Positions 52,616 to 60,164 of a stretch of DNA of 64,000 nucleotides are shown in pieces. Both the position numbers and the translations under genes were made by a program. The stretch's first letter is position 1, and every line of letters begins with the position of its first letter. Below the pieces are notes generated by a model. The model did no database searches. It was not told where the DNA came from and saw only the letters and a program-made list of their open reading frames with translations. Origin of the DNA: Solibacter sp039934035. Its GTDB lineage: Bacteria > Acidobacteriota > Terriglobia > Bryobacterales > Bryobacteraceae. Where the stretch lies: NCBI GenBank assembly GCA_039934035.1, contig JBDTMZ010000168.1:1-64000 (forward strand), read 5' to 3'.

Positions 52616-53461
52616 ATGATGAAGCAGATGGATCCACGCCGCATGTGCCCGCATTGCCGGGCATTTATCACAATTAAAGATCGCGTCTGCCCCTACTGTA
52701 ATGAAGAGGTAGCGCCGCGCCAGGTGCAGCGCGACGATGCGTCGCAAATGGTGGGCGGATTCATCCCGCACTTCCGTTTCAATACGACCATTATTCTGCT
52801 CTTGAACTTCGGGCTGTACATCGCGTGCACCATCTTCAGCATGCGCGGCGGCAACTCCGAAGCCTTCATGAATATCGACATCCGGACCCTGGTGTCCTTC
52901 GGGGCCAAATGGAATGTCGCGCTGGTGCAGGGCGAGTACTGGCGGCTGGTGACGGCCGGCTTTCTGCACGGCGGCATCCTGCACATCCTGATGAATTCCT
53001 GGGTGCTGTTCGATCTGGGCGCGCAGGTGGAAGAGCTTTACGGTTCCAGCCGTATGTTGGTGATTTATTTTGCCGCCACGGTGGGCGGCTTTTATGCCAG
53101 CGCGGTCTGGAGCACCGCGGTCTCCGTCGGCGCCTCCGCCGGACTCTTCGGCCTGGTGGGCGCGATGATCGCGCTCGGCGTGCGGCATCGCAACGCCATG
53201 GGTGCGGCCATCCGCGGCATGTACCTGAGGGGCGCCGTGATCGGGCTCGCGTTCGGCATGGTGGGCGTGTTCCCTAATGTGGATAATGCGGCGCACATCG
53301 GCGGTCTGGCAGCGGGTTTTGGAGTCGCTTATCTCACCGGAACTCCGGGGCGCATCGGGTGGACGGAGAAACTGTGGCGAGTTGCCGCAGGGCTCTGCAT
53401 TCTGATTACGGTATACAGTTTTCTTCAGATGTACTTGTGGTTTGCGCGCTCCACGCAGTAA
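52616..53461 (+). CDS. Rhomboid family intramembrane serine protease
   Basis: A 281-residue protein. The N-terminus is a zinc ribbon (CPHC and CPYC, residues 11-28), then six or so membrane helices. The active site fits S174 in GASAGLFG and H227 in NAAHIGG; HGGILHILMNSW supplies the oxyanion loop. Such proteases cleave membrane proteins within the bilayer. The substrate is unknown. The ribbon-rhomboid fusion is common in Acidobacteria and Actinobacteria-like proteins. Divergent from the microcompartment operon, 68 bases between starts. Confidence 0.9.
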   Translation: MMKQMDPRRMCPHCRAFITIKDRVCPYCNEEVAPRQVQRDDASQMVGGFIPHFRFNTTIILLLNFGLYIACTIFSMRGGNSEAFMNIDIRTLVSFGAKWNVALVQGEYWRLVTAGFLHGGILHILMNSWVLFDLGAQVEELYGSSRMLVIYFAATVGGFYASAVWSTAVSVGASAGLFGLVGAMIALGVRHRNAMGAAIRGMYLRGAVIGLAFGMVGVFPNVDNAAHIGGLAAGFGVAYLTGTPGRIGWTEKLWRVAAGLCILITVYSFLQMYLWFARSTQ

Positions 53462-53548
53462 GATCGCCTTCGCCAACCACGCCACCCAGTAATACTAGGG
53501 CCGGGAATATTTCGCCTGATTCGCGGTATTCCTGTAGTAGGAGGGGTC

Positions 53549-54223
53549 ATGTTCCGCAATCTTGCGTTTGTGCTGCTCGCGCTTCCTCTCATCGCCGCCG
53601 ACAGTTCCCGCGCTCCCGTCTTAATCGAACTGTTCACCAGCGAGGGATGCTCCAGTTGTCCGCCGGCCGACCGTCTCCTGGCCGAACTGGATTCGCAGGC
53701 GATCGTGCTCAGCGAGCACGTCGATTACTGGGACCGTCTGGGATGGCGCGATCCCTATAGCTCCCACGCCAATACGGCGCGGCAACAGATGTACGCCCGA
53801 CTGTTCGGCGCCGAAGGCCCGTATACGCCACAGATGGTGGTGGACGGTGCCACCGAATTCGTGGGCAACGACGCGCAGCGCGCCAAGGCCGAGTTGGAGC
53901 GAGCCAAATCCCGTGAGAAGATCGCCGTGCATCTGGCGCGGACTCCGGCCGGTGTGCAAGTGCAGATCGACTCGTCGTCCAAGGGCGGGGATGTGTGGCT
54001 GGCTCTGGCCGACGAGAGCGGCACGCAGCAGGTGCACGCCGGTGAGAACCAGGGGCGCACGCTGCATCATGTGGCGATTCTGCGCAGTTTGACGAAGATC
54101 GGTGCGTTGAAGAAGGGAACAGCATTCTCGCGCGCTGTGGAAGTCCCGGCCAATGCCGGGCGGGTCATTGTGTTCGTGCAGGAGAACGGCTACGGACGCG
54201 TGCAGGGGGTTGCAGCGCTGTAA
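53549..54223 (+). CDS. Secreted DUF1223 thioredoxin-like protein
   Basis: A 224-residue exported protein with a signal peptide (about 1-17). The thioredoxin-fold part begins VLIELFTSEGCSSCPPADRLL with a CxxC at C34 and C37, as in DUF1223; VDYWDRLGWRDPYSS and YTPQMVVDG follow. Its role is unknown; a redox or thiol-handling function in the periplasm is likely. AGGAGGGG lies just before the ATG. Convergent with motB. Confidence 0.88.
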   Translation: MFRNLAFVLLALPLIAADSSRAPVLIELFTSEGCSSCPPADRLLAELDSQAIVLSEHVDYWDRLGWRDPYSSHANTARQQMYARLFGAEGPYTPQMVVDGATEFVGNDAQRAKAELERAKSREKIAVHLARTPAGVQVQIDSSSKGGDVWLALADESGTQQVHAGENQGRTLHHVAILRSLTKIGALKKGTAFSRAVEVPANAGRVIVFVQENGYGRVQGVAAL

Positions 54224-54356
54224 GCACGGGACTGCCGGAGCCGTCCCACCACGAGCAATGCATTGGGTGGAACAGGCCATCGTTTTGTGTGGCCTGTTCG
54301 TGCTTGTGGAACGCCTGTCGCAGGGGGAGCGCAATCGCGTCGCATTCTGACGGCGC

Positions 54357-55181
54357 TCATTTCCTGGATGGGCCCGGCGGCGCCGCGGGAAGGATCGAGG
54401 CGGCCGATTGGGGCTCGGCGGTCACCGCAACCGCCGAAAGCAACACGAGGTCCACCCGGCGATTGTGTGCGCGCCCTTCTTCGGTGTCGTTCGTGTCGGT
54501 GGGGTAGTTGTCCGCGTAACCCGCGACTGCCATGCGCGAGGAGGGGATCTCAAACCGGTCGCGCAATAACTCGAGCATCGCGATGCTGCGCGCGGACGAA
54601 AGCTGCCAGTTGCTGTGGAAACGTGAATTGTGGATCGGCCGCGCGTCGGTATGCCCCTCCAGCCTGACCGGGTTGGGCAGGGACTGGACCACCGCCGCGA
54701 TCTTCGCCAGCATCGGCAGGCTATCGGGCGCAATGCCATCGTCTCCGGAGGCGAAGAAAGCCTTCTCGCGCATACTGATAATCAAGCCGCGGGCATCGAG
54801 CCGCAATTGTAGTTTGCCGTTCTTGAGGTCTGCCTCCAGCCCTTTCTGCAAGGTGTTGAGCGATTGGGCGAGATCCGGCGAGGGCGGCGGCGGTGGCGGC
54901 GGCGGGGTGGGGTTCTCCCGTTCATTGGTCGGATCTTTGCTCAGCGGCGCTTTGTGTACTTCGTGCTTGCCGCGCCCGAGAACAGTAGAGATAGCCGCGC
55001 TGAACTGGCCGTGTTCCAAGGCCTGCCGGACCGAATCCGAGACGTCCTTGGCCTTATTCTTATCGCTCTGTGTGGAGGCAAACATCACCACGAAAAACGC
55101 GAACAGCAGCGTCATGAAATCCGCATAGGACACCAGCCAGCGCTCGTGATTCTCATGTGCGACCGCCCTTTTGCGTCTCAC
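54357..55181 (-). CDS. motB: Flagellar motor protein MotB
   Basis: A 274-residue stator protein. The single N-terminal helix carries the proton-binding Asp in YADFMTLLFAFFVVMFA; a proline-rich segment follows and the C-terminal OmpA domain (LEGHTDARPI, SSARSIAMLELL, NRRVDLVLL) anchors to peptidoglycan. The start is GTG at 55181, touching the motA stop. The proline run (PPPPPPPP at about 92-100) and Ala-rich tail are extra to the family. Confidence 0.95.
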   Translation of the reverse strand: MRRKRAVAHENHERWLVSYADFMTLLFAFFVVMFASTQSDKNKAKDVSDSVRQALEHGQFSAAISTVLGRGKHEVHKAPLSKDPTNERENPTPPPPPPPPSPDLAQSLNTLQKGLEADLKNGKLQLRLDARGLIISMREKAFFASGDDGIAPDSLPMLAKIAAVVQSLPNPVRLEGHTDARPIHNSRFHSNWQLSSARSIAMLELLRDRFEIPSSRMAVAGYADNYPTDTNDTEEGRAHNRRVDLVLLSAVAVTAEPQSAASILPAAPPGPSRK

Positions 55182-56072
55182 CTATGGCCCCTCTTTCGCC
55201 CCCGGCCCGGATGGTTCCGTCTTCGCGGGTTTCGTCTTCTTGACGGGCGCCGCTTCGCTATAGGCATCCAGCTTCATGCGGATCAGGGTCGGATTCAGGC
55301 CCTCTACGATGCCCGTAACGCCCTCCAGAATCATCTCCTTGCGTAGCGAGGCCTGGTGCATGCGTGTGCGCAGTTTGGAGGCCGCGGGCAGCAATAGAAT
55401 GTTGGCCGCACCCACCCCGTAGACCGTCGCCACAAAGGCCACGGCGATGCCGTGTCCTACTTCCTTGATGTCTTCCAGGTGCTTCATCACCTGGATCAGC
55501 CCCATCACGGCGCCGATGATGCCGATGGTGGGCGCGTAGCCACCGGCGGCCTCCCAAACTTTGGATTCCGCCTCCGCATGGTGTTCCGCCAGGGCGATGT
55601 CGATCTCCATCATCTTGCGCAGTTCCTGCAGGTCCGTTCCGTCCACCGCCAGGCTCAGTGCCTTACGCAGAAAAGGATCTTCGATGGCTGCAGCGTCTGC
55701 TTCCAGGCTCACAATGCCCTGCTTGCGGGCCTTGGTGGCGAGCTGGATCAGGCGTTCGATGGTCTCCGCCGTGTCGGCCGCACGTTCGAAGAACACTTGC
55801 CCGACGCCCCGCACCGCGCGCAGAACGATGGCCATCGGGGTGGTCACCATCACCGCGCCGAAGGTGCCGCCGAAGACGATCATGGCGGCGGTGCCCTGTG
55901 TCAGGTCCTGGATCGTGCCCTTTTCGAGAATCAGCCCGCCGATAATCCCCACCAGCGCCAGCGCGATGCCGCACAAAGTGGAAAGATCGGGGCGCAACCC
56001 GCCTGCTTTGGCCTTAACGGCATTCCCCTCGGCCGGGAGAGCGGCGAGTTTAGCTTGCGCGGTGGTTGCCAT
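55182..56072 (-). CDS. motA: Flagellar motor protein MotA
   Basis: A 296-residue stator protein with four helices; the proton path proline is in YAPTIGIIGAVMGLI, and the cytoplasmic loop contains KMMEIDIALAEHHAE, typical of MotA. The N-terminal 25 residues and a Lys/Pro-rich C-terminal tail are extra. Forms the torque-generating channel with MotB; transcribed together with flbD and motB from a sigma-28 promoter. Confidence 0.95.
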   Translation of the reverse strand: MATTAQAKLAALPAEGNAVKAKAGGLRPDLSTLCGIALALVGIIGGLILEKGTIQDLTQGTAAMIVFGGTFGAVMVTTPMAIVLRAVRGVGQVFFERAADTAETIERLIQLATKARKQGIVSLEADAAAIEDPFLRKALSLAVDGTDLQELRKMMEIDIALAEHHAEAESKVWEAAGGYAPTIGIIGAVMGLIQVMKHLEDIKEVGHGIAVAFVATVYGVGAANILLLPAASKLRTRMHQASLRKEMILEGVTGIVEGLNPTLIRMKLDAYSEAAPVKKTKPAKTEPSGPGAKEGP

Positions 56073-56074
56073 GG

Positions 56075-56326
56075 TCAGTCTGCCATCGTGTCGTCGGCAG
56101 GGTCACACCCGAAGGCCGGATCTTCCCCGTCCGGGCGCAGGGGCCGCACCTGGATCAGCCGGCGGAATTCCACGATGCGCTCCAGCACCTCATCGGCGCT
56201 TTCGCGCACCCGCAGTATCTGCCCGGTGGTGAGCGTGATGACAGTGTCGGGCGTGACATCGATATGTTCGATGAGGTCGGAATTCAATACCATTGCGGCG
56301 CGGTTGAGACGAGTGAGCCGGATCAT
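56075..56326 (-). CDS. flbD: Flagellar protein FlbD
   Basis: An 83-residue FlbD family protein (IRLTRLNRAAMVLNSDLIEHI, TTGQILRVRESADEVLERI), found next to stator or hook genes in many flagellated bacteria; its exact role is not settled. The ATG at 56326 is chosen over a TTG six bases upstream; the sigma-28 box ends 12 bases before it, so the leader is very short. The motA ATG follows two bases after its stop. Confidence 0.9.
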   Translation of the reverse strand: MIRLTRLNRAAMVLNSDLIEHIDVTPDTVITLTTGQILRVRESADEVLERIVEFRRLIQVRPLRPDGEDPAFGCDPADDTMAD

Positions 56327-56337
56327 AACCAAAGATC

Positions 56338-56365
56338 TTATCGGCGGAAAAGGCGGCGAACATTA
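56338..56365 (-). promoter_or_regulatory. Sigma-28 (FliA) promoter of flbD-motA-motB
   Basis: TAATGTTC (56365-56358), 12 bases, then the exact consensus GCCGATAA (56345-56338) on the minus strand. The minus-35 has two mismatches. Same 12-base spacer as the fliD promoter. Confidence 0.72.
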
Positions 56366-56397
56366 ATGGAACCCTCCCGCGGTCCGATGAGGGGAAC

Positions 56398-56607
56398 ATG
56401 AACCTGCTGCCGGTCAGCCATCTCACGGTTAACGTGCAGGTGCCCAAGGGGAACGCTCCCGTCGAACCAGAGAGCGCCAGCTTTGCCGAGGAGCGCCGTG
56501 AAGTCTTCGAGAGCGTGATCAGTGCATGGCGTAACGGCTCCGGCGATGCCGATGAGCTGGCCGCCTGCCGCTACCTGCTGCGCCATCTGTGCGCGCCGGG
56601 CAGTTGA
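56398..56607 (+). CDS. Small hypothetical protein, 69 residues
   Basis: A short acidic protein with GAGGGGA five bases before its ATG and codon use like its neighbours. It is divergent from flbD, whose promoter lies between the two. No family recognised; the sequence NLLPVSHLTVNVQVP followed by an acidic helix could be a small regulatory or flagellar accessory protein. It could also be spurious. Confidence 0.5.
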   Translation: MNLLPVSHLTVNVQVPKGNAPVEPESASFAEERREVFESVISAWRNGSGDADELAACRYLLRHLCAPGS

Positions 56608-56637
56608 CCCACGCGCGGCCACCAGCGCGATTCCGCG

Positions 56638-58755
56638 TTACTCGCGTTCCATGCGGTCGAGCAGCACCGAAAGCCGGGAGGCTGCCGCGGCGTGGCCGCC
56701 GAAGCGCAGCGCATTGTAGGTAGCCGTGAACTCGCCCACCGATTCTCCCAGCGGGCCGCGCGGCAGCGAAGCCGCGAATTCGGCGGGCGTGAACCAGACC
56801 GGCTTTTGATACCCGCGCTGCTTCAATATCTGCAGCATCTTTATATAAAGCAGGGTGGCATCGGCGACGCTTGCCTGGCCGCGGCGCACCAGTTCGACGC
56901 GGCGGCGAATGCGCAACAGGCGATAGAGCGGACCGGCCGTCATACCCAACGCGATCAGCGAGACGGCTCCAAAGAGCGCCTGCCACCCGTAACGGCGCAG
57001 CCACCCCGATCCATGCCGGCTCCACTCGTCGCGGAGAGACAAGACGGCGCCGGACCAGCGAATTCCGGCGCGATGCGCGCTCTGTTCCATGCGGTAGGCG
57101 AGCGTGCCCTGGCGCGCCAGATCGTAGGCCACGATCCATTCCTGCCAGAAGGTCTCGGCGGCGTCGAGATAGAGCTCGATGCGGCTGAAGAGGCCTGACG
57201 AACCGGCACTGGGGTCGGCCGGCGTGGGGTCGAACGTGGTCCAGCCGCGCCCTGGAATCCAGGCCTCTACCCAACTGTGGGCATCGCTGGCGCGCACCAG
57301 CCAGAGTTCGGAGACCGGGTTGTAGACGCCGCTCTGAAATCCTGTGGCCATGCGCGAGGGAATTCCCAGGGTTCGCAGCATGACCGCCATGGTACTGGCG
57401 AAATACTCACAGTGGCCTTTGCGGCGGACAAACAGAAAATGGGCGAGCGGGTCGACCGTCTCCTGTTTCGGCAATTCCAGGGTGTAGCCGAAATCCGAAC
57501 GCAGGTGGCGCTCCACGGCGCGGGCGCGCGACAGGTCGTCGGTGGCGCCTTCGATGAAGGTGCGAGCCAGCGGCGCGATCCGGCCGTCGAGAGTGGGAAG
57601 CTGTAGATAAGTCTCGCGCGCCGCCAGCGGGAGCACGGGCGGCGGATAGAGTGGCGCCGCGCGTTCCGGCGAATCTTCCAGCAGGCTCCGGACTTCGTAG
57701 CCGAAGCCCTGCGGCACGGCCCGGCCCAGCCGGTAGCCGCCGTGTTCCAGGCGATACAGGGTGCGCGCCTTCAAATCCAACAACTCCGGCGTGCCGGCGA
57801 AGAACAGCGTGTCGTTTTCCAGCGCCTCGAGTTCGACGTGATAGTCGATGCGCCGTCCCGACGGCTGCAGGTCCGCGGGCGTCAGCACCACGTGCTCGCT
57901 CTCCACCTGAAGCAAGTCCTGTTTGCGCGTGGGGTTGGTCCAGCGCTTGCCGTCAAAATCGCTCAGGGCCGCGCCGCGCCACTTCATGGGGGCGACCGCC
58001 TGGGCGCTCCAGATGCGGACATGCATCATCGGACGCGAACTGGTCTTGATCTCTCCGATATCGCCCAGGTTCACCTGGTTGGAAAAGCCGGGGAGAAACA
58101 CGCGATGCGCGATCAGGTGGGAAAACGCGGCCTCAGCGGTGCGCGGCAGAATGAAGAACAGGCAGGCGGTCAACGCCAGGATCCCCAGGGTGACCAGCAC
58201 GGAGAGCGCTCCCAGCCGGGGATACATGGTCCGGCTGCCGCCGCGCGCGGTAACCGACGAGCGGTTCAGCGACCGGCGGATCTCGCCGGAGGTCAGCGCC
58301 GCAATCGCGAAGAGCAGGTACAGCGCCAGGAACAGGAAGAAGTTCAGATTGATGGAGAGAATGGCGGCCGCCAGCAGTTCCAGAAACGCGATGACCGCAG
58401 TGTAAAGATAATCGCGATTGCTCTTGGCCGTCAGCGTCTTCATGACGGCCAGGAAGAACAGCAGATGGACCGTGGCCGCCAGAAAATCGTGGGACAGCAG
58501 GAAGTAGTCGGCGAAAAAGAATGCGGAGTAGGCGACCGTGACGATGGTGGTCAGCCGGTCGGAAAGCTCCAGGCGGAAGAGGCCGCCGATCAGCACGGCG
58601 CGCAGCAGAAGTCCGGCAGTGGTCAGCGCGATAGTGGGAGTGTCGAGGTAGCCTGAGCCCGCCACCGCGAGGTAGCCGCTGGCTACCAGGCCGAGAAGCG
58701 AAAACTGAAAGAAACGCTCGACGCTGACAGCAGCGCCTGCGTCCTGACGCGGCAT
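56638..58755 (-). CDS. TgpA-like membrane transglutaminase-family protein
   Basis: A 705-residue protein: six or so N-terminal helices (DUF3488-like), a periplasmic transglutaminase-like domain and a C-terminal helix with a small cytoplasmic domain (DUF4129-like). The triad fits C449 (GHCEYF), H493 (DAHSW) and D509 (TTFDPT). Pseudomonas TgpA is the best-known member; in most bacteria the substrate is unknown. Usually encoded with a MoxR ATPase and a DUF58 protein, neither of which is in this window. It sits alone here. Confidence 0.9.
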   Translation of the reverse strand: MPRQDAGAAVSVERFFQFSLLGLVASGYLAVAGSGYLDTPTIALTTAGLLLRAVLIGGLFRLELSDRLTTIVTVAYSAFFFADYFLLSHDFLAATVHLLFFLAVMKTLTAKSNRDYLYTAVIAFLELLAAAILSINLNFFLFLALYLLFAIAALTSGEIRRSLNRSSVTARGGSRTMYPRLGALSVLVTLGILALTACLFFILPRTAEAAFSHLIAHRVFLPGFSNQVNLGDIGEIKTSSRPMMHVRIWSAQAVAPMKWRGAALSDFDGKRWTNPTRKQDLLQVESEHVVLTPADLQPSGRRIDYHVELEALENDTLFFAGTPELLDLKARTLYRLEHGGYRLGRAVPQGFGYEVRSLLEDSPERAAPLYPPPVLPLAARETYLQLPTLDGRIAPLARTFIEGATDDLSRARAVERHLRSDFGYTLELPKQETVDPLAHFLFVRRKGHCEYFASTMAVMLRTLGIPSRMATGFQSGVYNPVSELWLVRASDAHSWVEAWIPGRGWTTFDPTPADPSAGSSGLFSRIELYLDAAETFWQEWIVAYDLARQGTLAYRMEQSAHRAGIRWSGAVLSLRDEWSRHGSGWLRRYGWQALFGAVSLIALGMTAGPLYRLLRIRRRVELVRRGQASVADATLLYIKMLQILKQRGYQKPVWFTPAEFAASLPRGPLGESVGEFTATYNALRFGGHAAAASRLSVLLDRMERE

Positions 58756-58799
58756 CCCTCTATTTTACCGCCGCGTCACCGGAAGGGGGCTGGAACCCC

Positions 58800-58855
58800 A
58801 GAGAAATCAGCGTAGAGAAATCAGTGTAGAGAAATCTGTGTAGAGAAATCAGCGG
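58800..58855. repeat. Four tandem 14-bp repeats at the anti-sigma stop codon
   Basis: AGAGAAATCAGCGT and close variants repeat four times (58800-58813, 58814-58827, 58828-58841, 58842-58855). The last copy contains the anti-sigma TGA. Slippage here would add or remove 14 bases at the very end of the gene. Confidence 0.85.
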
Positions 58856-59436
58856 ATTTCTAGGCCGTACTCGCGCAGCAGCTGGCCGGACGGCAGCGAG
58901 ACGCGCACAAAGTACGTGCCTGCCGCAAGGGCGGCGAACTTCACACCGGCGCCTTTGGCGACATTACTCTGCCGCACCTGCCTGCCGGAATCGCTGACGA
59001 TTTCGACATGGTAGGATGCAGCCTCGGTGAGACCTGTCACGTCCGGATACAGCAGCAGGTCGCGCCCCTTGGGTGCGGTGCTGCCCGGGCCCGCGCCGCG
59101 CATTGCCAGCAGCGTCACGCTGACCGGCCGAGCGGGGCTGGCACTGATCCACCGCGCGATCCCCACCGTCAGGAGGACCCCGCAGGCCACTGCCGCCACA
59201 GCGGGAAACCACACCGGCAACCGCCACGCGCGATGCCGGCTTGCGGCCACTTGCCTCTCGTGTAGCGCGGCAGCCTGCATGGCGAGCACATACTCATCGG
59301 TGCTCGCGAGCTGATCCCGGCAAGGTTCGCAGGTCAGGAGGTGCTCTTCGAGTACCGCAGTATCCTCCGGGGAAATACCTCCCAGGGAGTACTGTTCCAG
59401 CTCGTCCTCATCCACATGGCGATGGATATTTCTCAT
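58849..59436 (-). CDS. Zinc-finger anti-sigma factor with one membrane helix
   Basis: A 195-residue protein: an N-terminal anti-sigma zinc finger (HLLTCEPC; H32, C36, C39), a single helix (about 76-97), then about 95 residues outside the membrane that look like one beta-sandwich domain (AAGTYFVRVSLPSGQLL). It should hold the adjacent ECF sigma factor at the membrane. The start at 59436 is preferred over 59469 because the zinc-finger family N-terminus begins there. It lies about 100 bases after the sigma gene. Confidence 0.85.
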   Translation of the reverse strand: MRNIHRHVDEDELEQYSLGGISPEDTAVLEEHLLTCEPCRDQLASTDEYVLAMQAAALHERQVAASRHRAWRLPVWFPAVAAVACGVLLTVGIARWISASPARPVSVTLLAMRGAGPGSTAPKGRDLLLYPDVTGLTEAASYHVEIVSDSGRQVRQSNVAKGAGVKFAALAAGTYFVRVSLPSGQLLREYGLEIR

Positions 59437-59540
59437 GATTCGGAACTCTAGTATTCTATTTTGGAGCATTGGCAGCTCTATTGAAAAGGTGCCGGGTCCG
59501 AACCAGGACTCTCACGAAATGTTTGGTAATAAACAGTACC

Positions 59541-60164
59541 TTACTTCGCCTGTTGGCGGGTACGGAGCGAGAATCGCCGTTTGCCGAGTTCGCCGTAGCG
59601 CGCCTTGGCCCGCGATTTGATCAGGCGGAATTGCGTTTCCGTCAATTCCAGATCGCGGCAGATCTCCTCGGCGGTCTGCTCGCGCAGATAGAAGCGGACC
59701 AGCACTTCGCGATCGCGCTTGGGCAGGCCGGCCAACATGCGCAGCGCCACATCCTGAGTTTCGCGCTCGATGCAGCGCTGTTCGGGGTCGGGCTGGTGGT
59801 CGGACAGCGGCAGGGCCGGGTCGAGGGCCTGGTAATTGCGACGCGATTGCACGTTCGAATCGATATGCATGGCCACCTGCCGGCGTACCACGGTGCGCAC
59901 GTAGCCCATCAGGCGGTCGGGTTCCCGCAATTCGCCTTTGCGGATGGAGTGGGTGATGATCAGGAACACGTCGTGAACCTTGTCATCCAGGTCCTGCGGA
60001 CCCAGTTGACGCCAGAGGAAGAAGCGAACGCCTTTGACGAAAACGGCGTACAGTTCCTCCATGCCGGCGGGATCGCCCGCCTGGATTCGCTCCACCAGCC
60101 GGGACCAGGATGGCGCGAGGGGGTCGATCTCGGGCTGCACTTGGGTTATGGTTTCTGGATTCAT
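59541..60164 (-). CDS. ECF-type RNA polymerase sigma factor
   Basis: A 207-residue group 4 sigma factor. Region 2 (about 22-100) shows DDKVHDVFLIITHSI and DRLMGYVRTVVRRQV; region 4 (about 140-197) shows AGLPKRDREVLVRFYLREQTAEE split as in the family and TETQFRLIKSRAKARYGEL. The ATG overlaps the CHAT gene stop (ATGA), so its synthesis is tied to the CHAT protein's. Followed by its likely anti-sigma factor. Confidence 0.93.
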   Translation of the reverse strand: MNPETITQVQPEIDPLAPSWSRLVERIQAGDPAGMEELYAVFVKGVRFFLWRQLGPQDLDDKVHDVFLIITHSIRKGELREPDRLMGYVRTVVRRQVAMHIDSNVQSRRNYQALDPALPLSDHQPDPEQRCIERETQDVALRMLAGLPKRDREVLVRFYLREQTAEEICRDLELTETQFRLIKSRAKARYGELGKRRFSLRTRQQAK

